In this document: one piece after another, positions 7,201-10,774 of the stretch | Position numbering within the stretch: the stretch's first letter is position 1 | How the letters are laid out: every line of letters starts with the position of its first letter | Origin: VGPE01 sp031431395 | GTDB taxonomy: Bacteria > Chloroflexota > Limnocylindria > Limnocylindrales > CSP1-4 | Direction of reading: 5' to 3' | Assembly (NCBI GenBank): GCA_031431395.1 | Contig: JANPDJ010000275.1 | Location: forward strand, 1 to 10,774 | Length of the DNA stretch: 10,774 nt | Notes under the pieces: model-generated | Told to the model about the DNA's origin: nothing | The model's database searches: none | The model's input: the letters and a program-made list of their open reading frames with translations, nothing else | Translations under genes and position numbers: made by a program

Positions 7201-7292
7201 CCGATGCCGCCTCCGCGGTGGCACTGCTGCGCCGCCTGGAAGTTCGTCCGATCGTCGAGGCGGCCGAGGCGCTCCAGCATCAGATCGGCTGA
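4233..7292 (+). CDS. Class III nucleotidyl cyclase / STAND-like ATPase / TPR regulator
   Basis: A 1019-residue multidomain signalling protein without membrane segments. Residues 17-200 are a class III cyclase (CHD) domain: VTVLFADVVDST carries metal-binding D25, QLMGDGLLAIFG carries the second metal Asp (D69), and DALGDTVNVAARM carries D143, N150 and R154 (transition-state Asn and Arg). The usual substrate-selecting Lys is replaced by Gln65. Residues about 220-600 are an AAA/STAND-type NTPase: GEPGVGKS Walker A (249-256), VVVLED Walker B (375-380), TSRPE (409-413) and EGNPFFVEEL (472-481), then FRHGLIQEAAYDSLL (583-597), typical of this fusion family. From about 620 to the end are helical TPR-like repeats, probably for protein binding. 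The expected activity is ATP to cAMP, gated by the ATPase/TPR part. The family is common in actinobacteria, rhizobia and Chloroflexota; its inputs are largely unknown. There is no C-terminal LuxR helix-turn-helix. Confidence 0.9.
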   Translation: MTLPSRTEIPTAAAERRLVTVLFADVVDSTSLAERMDPEDWSGAIRATLGLMSGPIERYGGTVAQLMGDGLLAIFGAPAAHEDDAVRAVQAGLEMIEAVSAEGPRLRREFGKELGDGPHIRVGINTGLAIVEGMGSGGSRDVDALGDTVNVAARMQGAARPGTVIATGETWRYAGPTFRGASLGGISVKGKTAPVEAWEVLGRHDQPGSGRGVAGLTSSMVGRDEELTELRGLVSAIRAGRGRAAVLLGEPGVGKSRLLRELRDGSDVRWIEARCASYGENVAYGLVGELVAACLGLPPASNPLERRAALEAWARALLGDAWSPTYASLGHLLSLPLAPDIAATLEPLSPQALRVHYLAALEMILRRLCADGPAVVVLEDCHWADPSSVDVVSRLLPLALELPMLLLLTSRPERSAAGWRLVEAARETFGDALAELPLRPLDASDSSLLVGNLLEIESLPQNIRTSILERAEGNPFFVEELIRMLIERGWVVRKGDFWVGSGSIKDAEVPDTLRGLLLARIDRLPDEARLTLRMASVIGRDIPLHLLEAITGDAASTSRSLGLAEAAGLVRFAAAGPEPGYRFRHGLIQEAAYDSLLKADRRRLHRKVGEALEARLGDLREEFAPILGLHFERAGDVEKAADYLYSAGRQALRRRALMEARGLLDRAAAMLDDAAETPEFERRRVEVAIERASAGVLAVDYATDVAILADAVARAERLGDERLLGLTYAREVGTKALRGWILGPNEQREAVDRAMAIGLRLGDPEILAIPRAIHGLMLIHDGRRREAIPVLGEAVDLLERFLVNEASFYAFSLALTHAELGDFESAERVVARAQELADRSGDPKALADADIFRAIILSIQGRFEEAIAYARSGGELATSIGELMCMTMASMVVGESELAMERHGPAIEWLERAQDLAGQCQAVDVGRMTTVTLKVAQALAGEGTRALSGLDLLLEQTRDAGDPLQEAVVLMRRAQANAMLPAGDRVSARTDAASAVALLRRLEVRPIVEAAEALQHQIG

Positions 7293-7325
7293 ATCGGGCG
7301 GTCAGGCGCGCCCGCTGCCGCACGG

Positions 7326-7384
7326 CGCCGAGACCGAGGTTCGGATCTGCCCGAGCGTGAGTGGGACCGCACGGGGTCTCGGCG
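7326..7384 (+). terminator. Possible terminator or stem-loop after the cyclase gene
   Basis: CGCCGAGACC (7326-7335) and GGTCTCGGCG (7375-7384) are perfect 10-base inverted repeats around a 39-base loop, starting 33 bases after the cyclase stop. The loop holds a smaller stem, TTCGG with CCGAG. There is no U-tract, so it is not a canonical intrinsic terminator. It could be a structured 3' end, an RNA element or a protein site. Confidence 0.35.
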
Positions 7385-7405
7385 GCGCGAGCGTGAGCGA
7401 GACCG
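7352..7405. repeat. Pair of 18-bp direct repeats
   Basis: CGAGCGTGAGTGGGACCG (7352-7369) and CGAGCGTGAGCGAGACCG (7388-7405) match at 16 of 18 positions and start 36 bases apart, interleaved with the right arm of the larger inverted repeat. A shorter related GAGCGTGA lies further on, in the 7550s. Function unknown. Confidence 0.6.
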
Positions 7406-7415
7406 GATCGGGAAA

Positions 7416-7428
7416 CCGCCTCGGGCGG
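7416..7428 (+). other. Small GC hairpin
   Basis: CCGCC-TCG-GGCGG is a perfect 5-bp stem with a 3-base loop, directly following the direct repeats. It may add to termination of the cyclase transcript. There is no T-run after it. Confidence 0.3.
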
Positions 7429-7648
7429 GAATGAACCGCAAGTTCACAGGGCAGTCGTCCGAGGCGCGCGACGACGTTCCACCTGGTCGGTTTCGTAACT
7501 CTCGTTTGGCTCCCGGGCCCCAGGAAGCGCCCGGAGGATGTCGTTCGGGTTGAGCGTGAACCTGGAGTTCAGAATCCGCCGAGTCCTGGGGCGAGTGTCG
7601 AGAACCATTCGGGACCGGGAGCCGCCGGTGGGCCCAGCTTGACCGACG

Positions 7649-7654
7649 TACAAT
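7649..7654 (+). promoter_or_regulatory. Candidate -10 box for the transporter operon
   Basis: TACAAT matches TATAAT at five of six positions, the best -10 in the gap. No good -35 sits 16-18 bases upstream. A TTGACC at 7639-7644 is only 4 bases away, too close to pair with it. If used, the leader before the first permease would be about 130 bases. Confidence 0.35.
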
Positions 7655-7792
7655 CGAGCCTTAGCGGCGTTCGTCCCGACGCCCTCAAGACCTTGCGCCC
7701 TCAGATGGGAACCCGATCCGATTGGCTCGTTCGCGTTCGCACCTGCCCCCGCACGGCCGCACCAGTGACGTGTCCGACCCGAGTGGCCGCCC

Positions 7793-8722
7793 GTGCTGAT
7801 CTACATCTTCAGGCGCATGGCGACCCTGCTCCTGTCGATCGCTGCCGTGTCAGTGATCGTGTTTGCGCTGATGCATTCCGTGCCAGGCGGCCCGTTCACG
7901 TATGAGAAGCCCCTGCCACAGGCCGCACTTGACAACATCGCCCGCAAGTACGGGCTGGATCGACCCGTCTACGAGCAGTACCTGAAGTGGGTCGTGGCGA
8001 TGCTCCAAGGCGACTTCGGGATCCCCTACCAGAGCCCCACCGAGACCGTAACGCAGGTGATCCTGCGAGCGTGGCCGGTCACCCTCGTCGTCAGCGGCAT
8101 CTCGATCGTGATCGCCTTTGGGATGGGGATGTTCCTGGGCGTGGTCGCAGCACTGCGGCAGAACAGCCTCATCGATAACATCGTGACCTTCGGCGCCACC
8201 CTGGGCATGGCGGTCCCCAACTACATCATCGGCTACCTCCTGGTCACGGTTCTCGTGATTCGCCTGGGTCTGCTGCCCACTGGAGGCTGGGGCGAACCGA
8301 AACACTTGCTCATGCCAGTCATCGCCTACTCCCTCGGACCCATGGCGCTCGTCGCGCGGATCACGCGGGCGTCCCTCCTGGAGGTGATGCCCTCCGAGTA
8401 CGTGCGCCTGGCGCGCGCCCGCGGGATCCCCGGCCGGACCATCATCCGCCGGTACATCATGAAGAACGCCGCGATCCCCCTGATCACGATCTTGCTGCCG
8501 CTCACAACCGGCATGCTGACCGGGTCGATCTTCGTGGAGTCCATCTTCTCGGTCCCTGGCATCGGCCGGTTCTTCACGACCAGTGCGCTTGTCCGTGACT
8601 ACCCGATGATCATGGCGCTCGCGATGCTGGTCGCCGTCCTGTGGGGGATCATGTACCTCGTCTCGGACGTCCTCTATGCGCTGATCGATCCGCGCGTTGG
8701 CCTGGCGGGCGATTCCCGGTGA
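7793..8722 (+). CDS. ABC transporter permease, DppB/OppB family
   Basis: A 309-residue inner-membrane permease of the peptide/nickel/opine-type ABC importers. The start MLIYIFRRM with a first membrane span at about 9-29 is the hallmark of DppB/OppB proteins. Further spans lie at about 96-121, 132-160, 173-192, 227-251 and 271-295, six in all. The coupling-helix (EAA) segment that contacts the ATPase is EYVRLARARGI (202-212), followed by NAAIPLITILLPL. The C-terminal YALIDPRV is also typical. Length is normal. GTG 7793 is chosen because it gives the canonical N-terminus; only a weak Shine-Dalgarno-like GAGTGG lies upstream. It is the first gene of the operon, 7 bases before the second permease. 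The solute could be peptides, but family members also carry oligosaccharides, so it is not resolved. Confidence 0.92.
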   Translation: MLIYIFRRMATLLLSIAAVSVIVFALMHSVPGGPFTYEKPLPQAALDNIARKYGLDRPVYEQYLKWVVAMLQGDFGIPYQSPTETVTQVILRAWPVTLVVSGISIVIAFGMGMFLGVVAALRQNSLIDNIVTFGATLGMAVPNYIIGYLLVTVLVIRLGLLPTGGWGEPKHLLMPVIAYSLGPMALVARITRASLLEVMPSEYVRLARARGIPGRTIIRRYIMKNAAIPLITILLPLTTGMLTGSIFVESIFSVPGIGRFFTTSALVRDYPMIMALAMLVAVLWGIMYLVSDVLYALIDPRVGLAGDSR

Positions 8723-8729
8723 CCGTCGA

Positions 8730-9689
8730 ATGACAGGCACTGCCGTCCCCGCCGCGCCGTCCGGCGACGTGCGACAGCGCGTCGCGATCGAGGTCGCGCC
8801 GGGAACGGGCGCCGAAGCCGCCCGACGGTTCTTCGCCAACCGCCTGGCGGTCATTGGCCTTGTCGTCGCGCTCACGATCGTTGTCGTTGCTGTTCTGGCC
8901 GAGGTCCTGGCGCCCTACCCGCGCGACTTTGCGGACTTCAGCCAGGTTCTCCAGTACCCCAGCCCGGCGCACCCGTTGGGCACGGATGCCGTGGGGCGCG
9001 ACTTCCTGAGTCGAGTCCTCCATGGCGCCCGCACGTCGATGCTGGTCGGCCTCCTCACGCCGCTGCTGTCGGCGCTCATTGGCATTCCCCTCGGCGCGTG
9101 GGCGGGCTGGCACGGTGGCAAGTTCGACTTCGTGTTTCTGCGGGCCGTCGAGATCACCACCGCCATTCCGGGCTACATGTTGGCGATCCTCCTCGTCACG
9201 ATCTGGGGTGGCGGTCTTGAGCTGCTGATCTTCTATTTCGTGATCGTGGGGTGGGTCGGCTTCGGGCGGCTTGCACGAGCCCAGTTCGTGGCGCTCAAGC
9301 CGCGGGAGTACATCCTTTCGGCGCGCTCGCTGGGCGCGTCGGATATCCGCCTGATGGTCCGCCACATCCTGCCCAACGCAGCCGGGCCAATGGTCGTGGT
9401 CCTGGTGATCGCGATCCCGGAGGCGATCTTCTCCGAAGCCGGCCTCTCGGTCCTGGGTCTCGGCGTGAAGAACCCGATCCCCAGCTGGGGCAAGATGATC
9501 GCCGAGGGTGCTCCATACGCGGCGACCTACTGGTACCTGATGGTGATCCCGACCATCCTGATCGCCGTGACGATGCTCGCGTTCACCTTCGTTGGCGACG
9601 GCCTGCGCGACGCCCTCGATCCCCACAGCCAGCAGCCCCGTACAGGGTTGCTCAAGAGGGGAGGGATGCTGATGGCGCGCAAGCGGTAG
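8730..9689 (+). CDS. ABC transporter permease, DppC/OppC family
   Basis: A 319-residue partner permease that pairs with the upstream DppB-like subunit. An N-terminal cytoplasmic stretch (1-36) precedes the first span (about 39-62). HPLGTDAVGRD (81-91) is the signature extracytoplasmic loop of DppC/OppC. Spans follow around LVGLLTPLLSALIGIPLGA, then the EAA coupling segment EYILSARSLGA (193-203), HILPNAAGPMVVVLV, and SVLGLGV with PSWGKMIAEG, all characteristic of the family. It ends with FVGDGLRDALDP plus a basic tail. Start is ATG 8730; the in-frame TTG at 8697 lies inside the upstream gene and would add 11 unrelated residues. Spacing of 7 bases from the previous stop implies translational coupling. 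Confidence 0.92.
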   Translation: MTGTAVPAAPSGDVRQRVAIEVAPGTGAEAARRFFANRLAVIGLVVALTIVVVAVLAEVLAPYPRDFADFSQVLQYPSPAHPLGTDAVGRDFLSRVLHGARTSMLVGLLTPLLSALIGIPLGAWAGWHGGKFDFVFLRAVEITTAIPGYMLAILLVTIWGGGLELLIFYFVIVGWVGFGRLARAQFVALKPREYILSARSLGASDIRLMVRHILPNAAGPMVVVLVIAIPEAIFSEAGLSVLGLGVKNPIPSWGKMIAEGAPYAATYWYLMVIPTILIAVTMLAFTFVGDGLRDALDPHSQQPRTGLLKRGGMLMARKR

Positions 9690-9712
9690 CAGCGTCGCGA
9701 GACTCCGAGCAC

Positions 9713-9738
9713 GCGAAGGCTGCGTCCCGCCTTGTCGC
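9713..9738 (+). other. Stem-loop between permease and binding-protein genes
   Basis: GCGAAGGC (9713-9720), an 8-base loop, then GCCTTGTCGC (9729-9738) form an 8-bp stem with a 2-base bulge. There is no T-run. In transporter operons such stems can stabilise or partly terminate transcripts so that the binding protein is made in excess. That role is inferred here. Confidence 0.3.
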
Positions 9739-9774
9739 GCATGTGCATCCCGCGATTCCGAAAATGGCCAGTTC

Positions 9775-9785
9775 AAGGAGGAGAA
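9775..9785 (+). promoter_or_regulatory. Strong Shine-Dalgarno of the binding-protein gene
   Basis: AAGGAGGAGAA with GGAGG at 9777-9781, 8 bases before GTG 9790. It is the clearest ribosome binding site in the window and fixes the start of the binding protein. Its strength fits a protein needed in excess over the permeases. Confidence 0.85.
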
Positions 9786-9789
9786 CTTC

Positions 9790-10774
9790 GTGTCGAACGA
9801 GAACCAACTGAAAGTCAGCCGGCGGACCTTCGTCCGTGGCGGCGTTGTGGGGGCTGGTGCCCTCGTCTCACTGCCCGCCGCGGCAGCGTTCCTCGCCGCA
9901 TGCTCACCCGCCGCTACCAAGGCGCCGGCATCGGCGGCCGCCAGCCAGGCCCCGACAGCAGCCCCCACGGCCGCGCCCGTGCTCAGCGACTTCGGGGCGG
10001 CATACCCGGCTGACGCAGCGGCGAAGAAGTTCCAGTTCATCCAGGAGGCCATCGACAACACCGGCACCGGCTGGAAGTCGATGGACCACCAGGAGATGAA
10101 CTACGCGATCCACCCAAGCCAGGGTGGCTACTTCTCAGAACCCCTGGTCCGGGTCACCAACGAGTACGAGGTCCTTCCCGGCACGGCCAGCAAATGGGCT
10201 GTGTCCGCAGACGGCCTGTCGTGGACGTTCACGATCGACAAGGGCCAGATGTGGTCCAACGGCGACGAGGTCACCGCGGAGGATTACGTCGCATCCTTCC
10301 TGTATACCGCCGAGCCCAAGCATGCGTGGGACTTCACGTTCTTCTGGGACGGCATCATCAAGAACTACGGCCCGGCCACGCGCGGTGAGAAGCCGGTCAG
10401 CGAGGTCGGCATCAAGCTTGGCGCGGACAAGTACGAGTTCGTCGTAACGACGGAGGCGCCCACCCCGTTCCTGCCCTCGATGATGCTGTACTCGTGGCCG
10501 CTCAACCGGACCGCGCTCGCCAAGAATGGCTCCGGCGTCTACAACCTTGACCCTGCAACGTGCGTCTCCAGCGGCCCGTACATCCTCACCGAGTGGAGCC
10601 CGGACCGCCGCGTCGTGATCTCCGCGAACCCCAAGTACACGGGCAAGCTCAAGCCGCTGATGAACAGCCGCGTCGCCAACACCGTCACCGGTGGCAGCGC
10701 GCTGGCCCGCTACCGCGCGGGCGAAGTGGACTACGTCCTTTCCGCGGAGCTCGGCGGGCCGGACCTCAAGGAGG
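9790..10774 (+). CDS. Solute-binding lipoprotein of an ABC importer, SBP family 5 (3' truncated)
   Basis: The first 328 residues of an extracytoplasmic solute-binding protein; the frame runs off the window with no stop. The N-terminus has a twin-arginine motif SRRTFVR (10-16), a hydrophobic segment and a lipobox LAAC with Cys38. It is therefore probably exported by Tat and lipid-anchored. An Ala/Pro/Thr/Ser linker (39-65) follows. The mature part shows family-5 features: YFSEPLVR, LPGTASKWAVSADGLSWTF with WSNGDEVTAEDYVASF (the family signature region), SGPYILTEWSP and ARYRAGEVDYV. This family feeds Dpp/Opp-type permeases, and both are directly upstream. Full proteins usually run 500-650 residues. 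It is the third gene of the operon; the ATPase genes would be expected nearby but are not in the window. The ligand is unknown. Confidence 0.92.
   Translation, partial: MSNENQLKVSRRTFVRGGVVGAGALVSLPAAAAFLAACSPAATKAPASAAASQAPTAAPTAAPVLSDFGAAYPADAAAKKFQFIQEAIDNTGTGWKSMDHQEMNYAIHPSQGGYFSEPLVRVTNEYEVLPGTASKWAVSADGLSWTFTIDKGQMWSNGDEVTAEDYVASFLYTAEPKHAWDFTFFWDGIIKNYGPATRGEKPVSEVGIKLGADKYEFVVTTEAPTPFLPSMMLYSWPLNRTALAKNGSGVYNLDPATCVSSGPYILTEWSPDRRVVISANPKYTGKLKPLMNSRVANTVTGGSALARYRAGEVDYVLSAELGGPDLKE

Larger units (their letters stand above)
7293..7792. other. 500-bp non-coding gap with repeats
   Basis: No credible gene is seen on either strand. Short frames here (for example 7444-7653 on the minus strand and 7639-7905 on the plus strand) are Arg/Pro-rich and show no family motif. 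The first 140 bases are dense in inverted and direct repeats, listed separately. The second half holds a candidate -10 box (TACAAT, 7649-7654). The gap separates the cyclase gene from the transporter operon and probably contains termination signals for the first and the promoter and leader for the second. Confidence 0.6.

Noticed and set aside
7639..7905. A short plus-strand frame before the first permease
   Set aside because: It begins at TTG, is Arg/Pro/Thr-rich, and runs out of frame into the permease gene; no family resemblance.
7850..8875. A 341-codon open frame on the minus strand opposite the first permease
   Set aside because: It is Asp/His/Arg-rich shadow of the permease, whose membrane segments and EAA motif are unambiguous.
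8649..10067. A 472-codon open frame on the minus strand opposite the second permease and binding-protein genes
   Set aside because: It is Arg/His/Asp-rich and low in hydrophobic residues, with no family motif, and lies antisense to genes with clear motifs. It is a codon-bias shadow.
1..10774. CRISPR arrays, tRNA or rRNA genes, insertion sequences, phage genes
   Set aside because: I looked for regular short repeats with spacers, cloverleaf-like segments, transposase motifs and terminal inverted repeats, and saw none I could support.

Overview
The window is GC-rich bacterial chromosome with short gaps and frequent gene overlaps. Composition was judged by eye, not computed. No single marker fixes the phylum. 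A Chloroflexota (Limnocylindria-like) or actinobacterial lineage fits best. The reasons are GTG starts, start codons placed just downstream of -10-like boxes (leaderless style), a Tat-type lipoprotein with an Ala/Pro/Thr linker, and a very large cyclase/ATPase/TPR signalling protein. This assignment is inference.

Layout. (1) Positions 1-379 carry the 3' end of glutaminyl-tRNA synthetase (+). (2) Positions 397-935 carry a two-gene type II toxin-antitoxin module on the minus strand: an RHH antitoxin followed by a RelE/ParE-like toxin, overlapping by 4 bases, with tandem octamers just upstream. (3) Positions 1002-1108 (-) appear to hold a decayed fragment of a PhnB-like VOC-fold gene. (4) About 1180-2163 (+) encodes a five-repeat beta-propeller protein resembling GH32/GH43/GH130-like glycosidases. 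(5) Positions 2150-4095 (-) are a two-gene operon, a class I SAM-dependent methyltransferase followed by a Gfo/Idh/MocA oxidoreductase, coupled by a GTGA overlap. Its 3' end overlaps the propeller gene by 14 bp, tail to tail. (6) Positions 4233-7292 (+) encode a 1019-residue class III nucleotidyl cyclase / NTPase / TPR regulator, divergent from the methyltransferase. (7) Positions 7293-7792 are a 500-bp non-coding stretch with inverted and direct repeats and a possible promoter. (8) Positions 7793-10774 (+) hold a Dpp/Opp-type ABC importer: two permeases, then a Tat-type lipoprotein solute-binding protein running off the window.

How the genes work together. The permeases and binding protein form one uptake system. 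Its ATPase genes are not in the window and may lie downstream. The propeller, the oxidoreductase and perhaps the methyltransferase suggest carbohydrate or glycoside metabolism, but no substrate can be named and the propeller gene is on the other strand. The cyclase/ATPase/TPR protein looks like an autonomous signalling protein, with no visible tie to its neighbours. I did not find a convincing new multi-gene system. The most useful observations are the toxin-antitoxin module beside a truncated gene, the repeated leaderless-style starts, the highly regular propeller repeats, and the structured 500-bp gap before the transporter operon.
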